The translations under genes were made by a program, and so were the position numbers. From CAVPMW01 sp963706515 (lineage in GTDB: Bacteria; Chloroflexota; Anaerolineae; Anaerolineales; UBA4823), in contig CAVPMW010000002.1 of the NCBI GenBank assembly GCA_963706515.1, forward strand, positions 310,001 through 374,000: DNA of 64,000 bases, written 5' to 3'. This document shows positions 55,401-63,706 of this stretch, piece by piece. Below the pieces are notes generated by a model. The model made no database searches and was not told the origin of the DNA. It saw nothing but the letters and a program-made list of their open reading frames with translations. Positions within the stretch are counted from its first letter, which is position 1. Each line of letters starts with the position of its first letter.

Positions 55401-55575
55401 CCAGGGAAAGCTCATCCAGATTGTGCGGAAAAACGACGCCTAATGGCTCGATCTGGTAGATTGAGGCATCTGTGCTGTAGAGCAGCCTGGTTCCTGCATC
55501 GAATCGAATCGCGCCGGAAAATCCCTGTTTTTGGAGCGTATCTGCGAAATCTTTAAGGACTGAATTATCTATTAT
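52483..55575 (-). CDS. FAD-linked oxidase / Fe-S dehydrogenase fusion (D-lactate or glycolate type)
   Basis: About 1030 residues. The N-terminal half is a GlcD/Dld-type FAD protein (PLGVVFPHNLDEL, ARGSGSSLAGQAIGP, ASAGCLHIRP, SGEHGDGLARS); the C-terminal half is GlpC-like with two 4Fe-4S clusters (CLACKGCKAECPSS is the second) and two CCG motifs (HGHCYQK, EAGCCGMAG). It probably oxidises D-lactate, glycolate or a similar 2-hydroxyacid and passes electrons to quinone. The first ATG in frame (55368) would cut off about 68 conserved FAD-domain residues; the frame extends to near 55575, where GAGG precedes ATA ATA, so a rare start or base error is likely. Confidence 0.85.
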   Translation of the reverse strand: MIDNSVLKDFADTLQKQGFSGAIRFDAGTRLLYSTDASIYQIEPLGVVFPHNLDELSLAVQTCSSYGLPMLARGSGSSLAGQAIGPAVIIDCARYLNQIEEISRDAADDPELGGSARLEPGVLISNLNKKAKPLGLQYGPDPASAERATIAGSIANNAAGAHSIQHGMAADHLVSIQVSFADGSQATLGNLEVREIERLGEEAGGNGSTLGALYRATYELHAHQADVIRDGWPNTWRVASGYLLNYLLPWSSTQPPQWSSDGNNQRVLPYPPIAPGTLNLACLLAGSEGTLAVMHQATVRLVPLPRATILGVLSFDSISAACDAVTEILERAPSAIELIPRTILSAARSVPAYAPLCDFISGDPAAILVVEFSGEDQAQLRQKVLELSPDVIVAEKTADQNKVWAVRKVGLGLLNARHGDTKPTAFIEDLSVPVGSLGKFVREMERIMAEQGTYGEVYAHASAGCLHIRPVLNLKSIEGLAALNEIARRAVELTISLGGSVSGEHGDGLARSQWLEQQYGSELYGLMKSLKDLLDPRGLLNPGKIVGSAKAPVAALDQNLRYGSSYRAQGWTPVMDFSHQAGLSGAIEQCNGAAVCRKEDGVMCPSYQATRDEMHSTRGRANLLRAMISGQIEDPRQAEELVHEALDLCLACKGCKAECPSSVDVAKLRYEFSQYYYSSRAAEHHSRPLRDYLFGYIGALGRMAHPLAPVATPLMRSRAGKQVIAKIFRLDSRRAFPAFSSRSLRGLYVPARQKEPAGDKEPVETVLFLSDPFTEYFQPEVGLAALRALERAGCRVTLVPTIGSGRTFISKGFLEKAKIHARKLVDMVTTLDPQGKLLLVGVEPSEVYSLLDEYLDFFPDDPRVKYLAEHSFLVDEFLLRPGPDGEARLKRLLEADHRRGTAREPAKRRVLLHGHCYQKAQAPAADGYPVGVAASREMLESCGYQVQVIEAGCCGMAGAFGYESEHYDLSMKVGELALFPAIRNATEKYGEDFRVAATGVSCQGQIQDGAGKKALHPIQLVYELIEATEV

Positions 55576-55709
55576 GTACCTCTACGATCCTGGCTTTACA
55601 CAAATATATATTTTTTCACATTTATACATATTATATGACATTCAGCAGAAGATATCGACGACGATAGGGACATTGACGCACCTCCTGATCTGGAATAAAC
55701 TCAATTGGT

Positions 55710-55762
55710 GGGCGTACTATGCCTACGGACGTTCTTTGTCCCCGGGCGTACTTTGCCTACGG
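55710..55762 (+). repeat. 19-bp direct repeat
   Basis: GGGCGTACTATGCCTACGG (55710-55728) and GGGCGTACTTTGCCTACGG (55744-55762) differ at one base and are 34 bp apart, upstream of the aminotransferase. The spacing (about three helical turns) would suit a dimeric regulator. The rest of the gap 55576-55817 shows nothing else. Confidence 0.45.
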
Positions 55763-55817
55763 GCTGCCTTAGCCAGATCGTATTCGTTGTTAATCGTTAT
55801 TCCAGGAGTGACTACAT

Positions 55818-57038
55818 ATGACCCAAATCAGCCGTCTGGCAAGGTCGATTGCAGCCTCGCCGACGCTTAAGCTGAACGAAGAAGCCAGCCAGCTGCGCCA
55901 GAGAGGCGAGCCGGTGATTAATCTGGGCATCGGGGAGCCGAAAAATAAAGCGCCGTTCACTGCGATCATGAGCAGCGCAGCCCAGCTGAGCAATGGCGAT
56001 ATTAAATACACTCCGCCGGATGGCATCCTGTCCTTGAAAAAAGCCATCATCCACTACACCGAAGACAACTACAACCGGGTCCCCGCTCCAGAAAATATCA
56101 TCATCTCTGCGGGCGCCAAGCAATCGATCTATAACATCCTCTTCAGCATCTTGAATCCGCAGGACGAGGTCATCTTGCTGGCGCCGTATTGGGTGAGCTA
56201 CCCGGAGATGATCCGCATGTGCTACGGCGTCCCGGTTGTGGTCACCCCTGAAGATGGGACGTTCCACCCGCGTATCGAGGATATCGAAAAAGCGATCAGC
56301 TCTTCCACCCGGGCGATCATTGTAAACAGCCCGAACAATCCCAGTGGGATACTGTACACTGAGAGCTTCCTGGCAGAAATCGTGGACTTCTGCGAGGAGC
56401 GCAAAATCTACCTGATAATGGACGATATCTACCATAAGCTGGTCTTCAGCGGTAAAAAGTGGAGCCCTGCATACCGCTATACCCGGCAGGATATCGATAA
56501 TACGATGGTCCTGGTAGTTAACGGTGTTTCCAAGCTGTACGGCATGACCGGGTTCCGCATCGGCTGGGTGGTTGCCAGCCGCCAGCTGGTCGAAGTGATG
56601 ACCAACGTCCAGGCGCAAACGACGTCTTGTACCTCCATCGTGCTCCAGGCGGCAGCCGAAGGCGCACTCACCGGGATGCAGAATGTAGTCGAAAATCTGC
56701 GCCTTACCATCGAGAACAACTGCAATGTCATCCTCCAGGAGCTGAAGACCTTCACTGGCGTGCGCGTGGTGCCGCCCGATGGTACGTTCTACGTCCTGCC
56801 GGATTTTTCCGCCTACTCGCACGACTCGGTCGAGCTTGCCCGCTTCCTGCTGCGCAAAGCCCTCTTGGTGACCGTCCCTGGCAAGGAGTTCGGAATGGAA
56901 GGCTATTTGCGCTTGAGCTACGCGGGCAGCGTCAAGGATTTGACCGGTGCAATCGAGCGCATGCGCTGGGCTTTGGACCCGAATTCACCCAACGAAATCT
57001 ATATCGGCGACCGAAAATACGTGAGAGATTGGCTATGA
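55818..57038 (+). CDS. Class I/II aminotransferase (aspartate aminotransferase-like)
   Basis: 406-residue PLP enzyme. Motifs: INLGIGEPKNKAPF, ISAGAKQSIYNILFSI, NSPNNPSG, DDIYHKLVF, and the PLP Lys in NGVSKLYGMTGFRIGWV; a C-terminal Arg in YLRLSYAGS binds the substrate carboxylate. Aspartate is the most likely amino donor, which would yield oxaloacetate for the PEP carboxykinase translated from the overlapping ATGA. AGGAGTGA precedes the ATG. Confidence 0.88.
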   Translation: MTQISRLARSIAASPTLKLNEEASQLRQRGEPVINLGIGEPKNKAPFTAIMSSAAQLSNGDIKYTPPDGILSLKKAIIHYTEDNYNRVPAPENIIISAGAKQSIYNILFSILNPQDEVILLAPYWVSYPEMIRMCYGVPVVVTPEDGTFHPRIEDIEKAISSSTRAIIVNSPNNPSGILYTESFLAEIVDFCEERKIYLIMDDIYHKLVFSGKKWSPAYRYTRQDIDNTMVLVVNGVSKLYGMTGFRIGWVVASRQLVEVMTNVQAQTTSCTSIVLQAAAEGALTGMQNVVENLRLTIENNCNVILQELKTFTGVRVVPPDGTFYVLPDFSAYSHDSVELARFLLRKALLVTVPGKEFGMEGYLRLSYAGSVKDLTGAIERMRWALDPNSPNEIYIGDRKYVRDWL

Positions 57039-58681
57039 ATAACTTATTGGACATAAAAACACCTGCCGAAGCTCAAGCCTCCGGGTTAAGAGCGGATTTC
57101 ACCCTGGAACATCAAGGATTGACTAACCTGCGTAAGGTCTATTGGAACCTGCCCGCAGAAGCTTTGTACGAGGAAGCTACTTTTCGCAACGAGGGCAAGA
57201 TCACCCGCATGGGTCCGCTGGTCGTCCATACCGGTAAACACACTGCTCGCGCCGTGAACGATAAGGTGATCGTCCGTGAAGCGAGCACAGAAGGGGATAT
57301 CTGGTGGGGCGAGTATAACCGGCCCTATAATCCCGCAAATTTTGACGAGCTTTTTTTACGATTGCAGGGCTACCTGCAAGGCAGGGATTTGTTCGTCCAG
57401 GATTGCTTTGCCGGCGCAGACCCCGCCTACCGTGTTCCGGTGCGTATCATTACCGAGACCGCCTGGCACAGCCTGTTCGCCCGCAACATGTTTCTGCTGC
57501 CGCAAAATGCAGATGAATACCGGCGGCACGTCCCGGAGTTCACTGTACTGGCAGTCCCCTCCTTTCGCGCCGTGCCCCAGTTCGATGACTCCCCGAGCGA
57601 TACGGTAATTGCTCTCAACTTTGCCGCCAAACTCTGCCTGGTGGTCCACTCGGCTTACGCCGGGGAGATCAAGAAATCGATCTTTACCATCATGAATTAT
57701 GTGCTGCCGCTCCAGGGCGTGTTGAGCATGCATTGTTCTGCGAATGTTGGCGCTGCGGGAGACGTTGCCTTATTTTTTGGCCTGTCGGGCACCGGTAAAA
57801 CCACGCTCTCTGCCGATCCGGAGCGGAGCTTGATCGGGGATGATGAGCATGGCTGGAGCGACGCGGGCATCTTCAACATCGAAGGCGGCTGTTATGCCAA
57901 GGTCATCGCCCTCTCGGCAGCCGCCGAGCCGCAGATCTACGCCTCTACCCACAAATTCGGCACGATCCTGGAAAACGTCGTCTACGATCCGGTTACCCGC
58001 CTCATCGCTCTCGACGACGATCGCATCACTGAGAACACGCGCGCTTCCTATCCGCTCGAATATATCGACAATTCTTTGCCGGCTAAGATGGCCGGACATC
58101 CGAAGAATATCTTCTTGCTCACGTGCGATGCCTCAGGTGTGATGCCGCCCATAGCCCGCCTGAGCCCGGACCAGGCGTTATATCATTTCATCTCCGGCTA
58201 CACCTCAAAAATCGCCGGGACGGAGATCGGCCTGGGTCGCGAGCCCGAGATCACTTTCAGCACCTGTTTCGGGGGTCCGTTCATGGTGCATCACCCTGGC
58301 TTTTACGCCAGCTTGCTCAAACAGAAGATCGAGCGTTATGCGACTCGTTGCTGGCTGATCAATACCGGCTGGGTGGGCGGTCCGTACGGTGTGGGGAAGC
58401 GGATCAGCATCCAATATACGCGCCGCTTGCTTAACGCGGCGCTGTGTGATGAGCTGCTCGACGTAGAGTATGTAAACGACCCGGTGTTTGGCTTCCAGGT
58501 TCCCCGGCGCTGTCCTGGCGTCCCGGAGAACATTCTGGACCCGGCCTCCTCCTGGACCAGCCGGGATGAGTACCTGAAGCGCTACCAGAGTCTGGCAGCG
58601 CGCTTTAGCGATAATTTCAAGAAGTACGCCGACCAGGTGACCTTCGAGCTGCACGGCGCGCCGGTTATTTCAAGTATTTAA
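57035..58681 (+). CDS. pckA: Phosphoenolpyruvate carboxykinase (ATP)
   Basis: ATP-dependent interconversion of oxaloacetate and PEP. From the ATG at 57035 the product has 548 residues, normal for this family; the same frame is open upstream but that part is antiparallel shadow of the aminotransferase. Motifs: GKHTARA, HCSANVG, the kinase P-loop GLSGTGKTTLS, SLIGDDEHGW and NTGWVGGPYGVGKRI. Coupled to the aminotransferase gene by ATGA, so aspartate carbon may be routed to PEP. Confidence 0.96.
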   Translation: MNNLLDIKTPAEAQASGLRADFTLEHQGLTNLRKVYWNLPAEALYEEATFRNEGKITRMGPLVVHTGKHTARAVNDKVIVREASTEGDIWWGEYNRPYNPANFDELFLRLQGYLQGRDLFVQDCFAGADPAYRVPVRIITETAWHSLFARNMFLLPQNADEYRRHVPEFTVLAVPSFRAVPQFDDSPSDTVIALNFAAKLCLVVHSAYAGEIKKSIFTIMNYVLPLQGVLSMHCSANVGAAGDVALFFGLSGTGKTTLSADPERSLIGDDEHGWSDAGIFNIEGGCYAKVIALSAAAEPQIYASTHKFGTILENVVYDPVTRLIALDDDRITENTRASYPLEYIDNSLPAKMAGHPKNIFLLTCDASGVMPPIARLSPDQALYHFISGYTSKIAGTEIGLGREPEITFSTCFGGPFMVHHPGFYASLLKQKIERYATRCWLINTGWVGGPYGVGKRISIQYTRRLLNAALCDELLDVEYVNDPVFGFQVPRRCPGVPENILDPASSWTSRDEYLKRYQSLAARFSDNFKKYADQVTFELHGAPVISSI

Positions 58682-59827
58682 GGCCGCTGCCGGTATTAAA
58701 AACGACCACTTGCTCATCCCGAGCCAGCCAGCCTTGCGCCAGCAAGCCGGGCAGCGCGGCTATCGTCGCCGCGCCTTCCGGGCAGGCAAATATTCCCTCG
58801 CTCTGCGCCAGCCTTTTCTGCCACAAGTGTGATCTCATCATCGCTTACCGCAACAGCCGTCCCGTCCGTTTCCCGGATCGAGCGCAGGATCAGCCGGTCT
58901 GCGAAGCTCTTCGGCACGCGCAAGCCGCTGGCGATGGTGTGCGCATCCGTCCAAAACTCGCATGCCTCTGCCCCCAGCTCGAACGCCCGCACCACCGGCG
59001 CACAGCCCTCTGCCTGGACGGCGACCATGCGCGGCAGCCTGGAACTTTCCAGCCAGCCCAGGCTCGCCAGCTCGTGAAAGGCTTTGACCATCCCGACCAG
59101 CCCCGTCCCCCCTCCGGTCGGGTAGACGATCACATCCGGGAGCTGCCAGCCAAGCGCCTCGGCAATCTCGTATCCGAGGATCTTTTTTCCTTCGAGGCGG
59201 TAAGGCTCTTTGAACGTCGATAGGTCGAACCAGCCCCCCTCCTGGCTGCGGATTTGGGCGAACCGGGCTGCATCGCTGATCAGGCCTTCGACCAGCACGG
59301 TTTCGGTTGCCATCAGCTGGATCTCGGCGATATTTGCCGCAGGGGTATCTTTCGGTATATACACGGCGCACGGGATTCCGGCGCGGGCGGCGTAGGCAGC
59401 CAGCGCCCCGCCCGCGTTTCCCGCACTGGGGACGATCAAGCGCTCAGCCTTGAGCTCCCGCGCCCGCGAGACCGCCGCCGCCATGCCGCGCGCTTTGAAT
59501 GTGCCGGTAGGGTTGAAGCTTTCTTCCTTGATCAGGAGATGTTCGAGACCCAGCTGGCGACCTATCTCCGGTAGAGCCAGCAAGGGGGTATCGCCTTCTC
59601 CCAGGCTGACAATGTGGGCTGCGTCGCGCACTGGCAGCAGCTCGTGCCAGCGCCACATCCCGCACTCTCCCCTGGCGCAGGTCATCTCGATCGATTATCT
59701 TTCGAGCCTGGGTTAGATCATATTCGCACAGGAGCGGCGCGGAACAGGCAGGACAATAGGTCTGCAAGATCTCAGCCGAGTATTCGGTACCGCATTCAGA
59801 GCATTTCAGCTGAGTCAGGCAGCTCAT
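58665..59827 (-). CDS. thrC: Threonine synthase (frameshifted)
   Basis: PLP enzyme converting O-phosphohomoserine to threonine. The N-terminus (59827 down) has a zinc ribbon (LKCSECGTEYS, YCPACSAPLLC). Around 59690 the frame changes, and the main frame 58714-59685 carries GEGDTPLL, the PLP Lys in NPTGTFKARG, SAGNAGGALAAYAA and YPTGGGTGLVG. Another shift near 58825 leads to RLAQSEGIFACPEGAATIAA and VVVFNTGSGLKYLK, stopping at 58665. It thus overlaps the convergent pckA end by 17 bp. Paralogous PLP lyases (diaminopropionate or threonine dehydratase types) are less likely given the zinc ribbon. Confidence 0.85.
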
Positions 59828-59830
59828 CGA

Positions 59831-60070
59831 TTAGAGCGCCCAGGCCAGTAAAAAACCGATGATCGCCAGGATCAGCCCGAGCTGCAGCAACAAATTCGTG
59901 GTCGCCAGCCAGCTTTGCGGTGCGACCAGGCTGACGACCAGGTTGATCAGGATGAGCAGCAAGCCCAGCATTGGAAGCAGGCCTTTGCGCTGAGCGAAGA
60001 ACTCAGATAAGTGGTCGAGCAGCTTATTCAACCCAGTCACTGTGTCGCCGGCCTCCTCATCATCATCCAA
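59831..60070 (-). CDS. Small membrane protein, hypothetical
   Basis: 79 residues: an acidic N-terminus (DDDEEAGDTV), an amphipathic helix, then two transmembrane helices (LLPMLGLLLILINLVVSLV and NLLLQLGLILAIIGFLLAW). It fits tightly between hflX (10 bp) and thrC (3 bp), so it is probably translated in that operon. Function unknown. Confidence 0.6.
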   Translation of the reverse strand: MDDDEEAGDTVTGLNKLLDHLSEFFAQRKGLLPMLGLLLILINLVVSLVAPQSWLATTNLLLQLGLILAIIGFLLAWAL

Positions 60071-60080
60071 ATCATTGGTA

Positions 60081-61423
60081 TCATCGTCTGGCTGCGATCG
60101 GCTGGTCCAGGCGGGTGAACGGCTTGAAGCGCGCCAGCAGCCTGCCGGGCAAGCGACCGCGGATCAGCACGCCACCCCGCACGTGATCGAGCTGCTCGAC
60201 CTGCCCGTATTCGTGGAATGCGGAGATCAACGCGCCTTCCTGGTAGGGCAAGTACACTGTGATGGGCGAGTACATCTCGAACAGCAGCCCGGCAACCCTT
60301 ACCAGCAGCTCGTTGATGCCCATCCCGGTAAGCGCCGATATGGCGACCGCATTCTGGAATCCCTCTAATAATTGGTTCGCCTTTTCGGGTTCAGGCAGCA
60401 TATCGGTTTTGTTGAGCACCGTGAGCACCGGGATATGGTCCGCCTGGATCTCCGCCAGGGTTTCCAGCACTGCCTGGGCCTGCTCTTCGGCGTAAGGATG
60501 GGTGATGTCGATGATGTGCAGCAGTAAGTCTGCTTCGGCAATTTCTTCGAGCGTCGCGCGGAAGGCGGCCACCAGCTCGGTGGGCAGCTTCTGGATGAAA
60601 CCCACCGTATCGGTAAACAAAGCCAGGTGACCATCGGGCAGCTCGACCCGCCGGGTTGTGGGGTCTAATGTGGCAAATAACTGGTCTGCGACGTAAACGT
60701 CTGCGGCGGTAAGCTGGTTGAGCAAGGTCGATTTGCCTGCGTTGGTGTAGCCGACCAGAGCGACCACCGGGATGCGCGACCTCTTCCGCCGTAAGCGGTA
60801 CTGCATGCGGTGGACGCGTACTTTTTCCAGGTCTTGCTTCAAGTGGTCGATCCGCCGGCGGACTTCGCGGCGGTCTACCTCGAGCTGGGTTTCGCCGGGG
60901 CCGCGCAGCCCCACGCCCCCGACCCCGCCTGCCCGTCCTCCACCGCCGCCAGCCTGCCGCGCCAGGTGCGTCCACGCCCGGGTCAGGCGCGGCAGCCGGT
61001 ATTCGTACTGCGCCAGCTCGACCTGCAGCGCGCCTTCGCGGGTGTGCGCGTGCTGCGCAAAAATGTCCAGGATCAGGGCCGTCCTATCGAGTATGCGCAC
61101 CTTTTCCGTAAATATGTTCTCCAGCCCACGCAGATGGCGGGGGGACAGCTCATCGTCGAACAGGATGACTTCCGCCTGTACCTCCTCCGCAAGGGAGCGC
61201 ACTTCTTGGACTTTACCAGGACCGATAAATGTTTGGGAATTCGGGTGTTCGAGCTTTTGGGTTGCCAGCCCAACCACCTCCAGACCGGCAGTGTCTGCAA
61301 GCAGCGCCAGCTCGGAGAGGGAGGCTTTCAACGGCAGCAGGTTATCCGCGCCGTTGATCTCGACGCCCACCAGGAATACCCGCTCGCGGGATGGCTGGTC
61401 AGCTCAGGTTCTTTCTTTGCCAT
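60081..61423 (-). CDS. hflX: Ribosome-associated GTPase HflX (frameshifted at N-terminus)
   Basis: GTPase that rescues stalled ribosomes. Motifs: FIGPGKVQEV, a Gly-rich linker GPGETQLEVDRR typical of HflX, Walker A GYTNAGKST, DTVGFI and NKTD. Frame 60081-61370 starts at a GTG, but the natural N-terminus MAKKEPELTSHP lies in another frame from the ATG at 61423; a one-base shift near 61390 joins it to RVFLVGVEI. Second gene of the minus-strand group after the sensor kinase. Confidence 0.92.
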
Positions 61424-61440
61424 CGCCGTCGCTCCGCAAA

Positions 61441-62667
61441 TTATCCGGGTTGGGCATTCAGACCTTCAAACAGCTTGGCGATCCGTTCGTCGCTTGCCTC
61501 TTTGCGCAGTGGGATTAAGACGTGGAATACCGATCCCGGGCAGTTTACCTCGTCGTATGCTTCCGATTCAACCCAGATTGCGCCTCCGTGGGCTTCAATG
61601 ATCCCTTTGGTAATCGGCAATCCTAATCCGGGACCTCCGCCTTTGTATTTCGTCTTACCCGAGGAATGCAGCGAGACGTTTCCGATCCGCCCAAATTTTT
61701 CGAATATGGCGAGCTGGTTTTCAGGATCGATACCGATGCCGGTATCCTCCAGGGTGATTTCGAGAAATCCAGGAAGCTTGCGTCCGCCGATAATGATTTT
61801 GCCCCCATCCGGCGTAAATTTGATCGCATTCGAATAAAGGTTGCGGAACGCCTGGTACAGGCGTTCGCTATCGCCATAAAACATCTCGTCGTAACCAGGA
61901 AAAGAGTTCACGACGACGGTCTGATCGCGCTCGTGGACGATCGGCTCGTACTCGTGCACGACCACGTCGACGATGCGGTTCATCCATATCGGCTGGAAGT
62001 TTAATGAAAGTAAATTATTATCGATCATCGAGATATCGATCATATCATCGATGATCTCTTTAAGCCGCCGTGTGCCGTTATCCATTCCCTTCATGAGAAT
62101 GATCGCCATGGATTCCTGGTCTTGCTCGGGCATTCTCTCGCGCAGCATCGACATATATCCTTCAATGAGGGTAAGCGGGGTCTTTAATTCATGCGCAGCG
62201 ATGGCGATAAAGTCGGATTTGCTTTTATCCAGCCGCTCGAGAGCCGTTTTCGTTTCTTGCAGCTCGCGCGAAACGCTCTCGATCTTTAATTCGGTTTCTT
62301 TTTTGCTGGTGAATTCAAACGCATAGGTGAAAACCGGTAGGATCGCCCCCACCACCGCCAATCCGTCCGTGCTATCCAGGGATTGGTCGCACACCTCATA
62401 CATCGAAAGGAGCATCTCCGCCAGGATCGGCGGGAGGCTGGATGCGCTTTGCTCCAGCTCAGACTGCGTACGTGCCGGCGCCCAATCTGCGAGGATCAGG
62501 TCCAGCCAGTGCGGGTCCCCGGTAATCACTGCCTGGAGCAGCTGGTCGTAGAATAATCCCAGCTCCTGTTCCAGCGTCCGGCGGACCTCGACGCCGCGCG
62601 CTAACCGGTTGGCGATAGCGATCAGCCAGGCAGGGCGGATTTTCTCCAATGAATCGATGACATTCAT
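61441..62667 (-). CDS. Sensor histidine kinase
   Basis: 408 residues, no transmembrane helix. Residues 1-120 form a helical domain resembling the RsbR/globin-like sensory N-termini, then a short coiled coil (ETELKIESVSRELQETKTAL). HisKA has the phospho-acceptor His159 in FIAIAAHELKTPL; the ATPase domain shows NLYSNAIKFTPDGG (N box), LEDTGIGID (G1) and GPGLGLPITKGI (G2). A cytoplasmic two-component sensor; no response regulator is adjacent. It lies 17 bp upstream of hflX. Confidence 0.9.
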   Translation of the reverse strand: MNVIDSLEKIRPAWLIAIANRLARGVEVRRTLEQELGLFYDQLLQAVITGDPHWLDLILADWAPARTQSELEQSASSLPPILAEMLLSMYEVCDQSLDSTDGLAVVGAILPVFTYAFEFTSKKETELKIESVSRELQETKTALERLDKSKSDFIAIAAHELKTPLTLIEGYMSMLRERMPEQDQESMAIILMKGMDNGTRRLKEIIDDMIDISMIDNNLLSLNFQPIWMNRIVDVVVHEYEPIVHERDQTVVVNSFPGYDEMFYGDSERLYQAFRNLYSNAIKFTPDGGKIIIGGRKLPGFLEITLEDTGIGIDPENQLAIFEKFGRIGNVSLHSSGKTKYKGGGPGLGLPITKGIIEAHGGAIWVESEAYDEVNCPGSVFHVLIPLRKEASDERIAKLFEGLNAQPG

Positions 62668-62739
62668 ACTTCACGACAAGTTTAAGCGAGATTATTCAAT
62701 TTGGCTACGGTCAAAGACAGCCTATCGCCTACCAATTTC

Positions 62740-63706
62740 TTAAGGTATGAATTTTTGTTTCAGCCAGGCAAGCATCGTATCCCCGACCGCTTGCAAGCTC
62801 TCCGTTGAGAGCTTGTCTTCAGTATCAGCCGTCGTGTGCCAGTACGGATAATTGAAATCGATGACATCCACGGCAGGAATCCCTTTCTGTAAAAATGGGG
62901 TGTGGTCGTCGATCATGCTAAATTTGGGTTCGGGAATAAATCTCTTCTCATAACCCAGCTGACCGGCGATCGTCCAGATCTCATTGACCAGGGCTTTGTT
63001 TGAATTTCTTTCGATATAGATTTGCTGGTCGGCATCCCCGATCATATCCAGGATCACCGCGGCGTCTGGTTTCTCCTGCAGGCTCTCCACGAATGCGCAC
63101 GATCCGAAAAGCCAATCCCAGCCAGGTATCTCTCCATTATCTTCTGCATCGAAGAAAACCAGCCAAATCTGACCTTTCCCTCCATTTTTGAGGTCGAGTA
63201 CGTTGGGGATTACCCGCGCCAGCTCCGTCAGGACCGCCACGCCTGACGCGCCGTCGTTCGCTCCTGGGACAGGCGTCGTGCGTTTTTGCGGGTCAGGGTC
63301 CTGGTCAGCCCAAAGCCGTGAATTGTAATGAGCGCCCAGGATAATCCATGGGCTCCCACTCCCTATTTTCCCGATGATATTGTGCACTGGTTTTCCCTGC
63401 CACTCTACCTGCTGCGATTGAACCTCCCAGCCGTTATCCTTTAATATCCCTTCCATCCAGGCAACAACCTGGTCGTGAGCCTGGCTGTCCGGAATGCGCG
63501 GCCCAAAAGAGAGCTGCTCATGCGCGTCGGTTAATGCCTCCCTCCCGTCAAAATAGAAGCTTCTTCTCGACGGTTGCAGTCGACCTGGGGACTTTAATGA
63601 CCACCGGTCGTTTGGAAACGAAATAATTGAAAGGGATAACCGCCAGTGGAATGATAATAAGAATAGTGATTACCGTTATTATGGCTATACGCAGTTTACT
63701 CGTCAT
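62740..63706 (-). CDS. M28 family peptidase, glutaminyl-cyclase-like (frameshifted)
   Basis: The ATG at 63706 starts a membrane/signal helix (RIAIITVITILIIIPLAVI). Near 63550 the frame changes to the mature part (FDGREALTDAHEQLSFGPRI), then the M28 fold: ILGAHYNSR and PGANDGASGVAVL for the zinc ligands His and Asp, WLVFFDAEDNGEIPGWDW with the acidic residues, and YWHTTADTEDKLS with the last His. The WLFGSCAF segment resembles glutaminyl-peptide cyclotransferases, so it may form pyroglutamate ends on exported proteins rather than cleave peptides. Start overlaps the upstream gene by ATGA. Confidence 0.8.

Noticed and set aside
55812..56822. 336-residue minus-strand reading frame opposite the aminotransferase
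   Set aside because: Antisense to a clear PLP enzyme; composition is that of a shadow frame and no motif is seen.
60810..61601. 263-residue plus-strand frame opposite hflX
   Set aside because: Overlaps the HflX GTPase with all motifs on the other strand; shadow frame.
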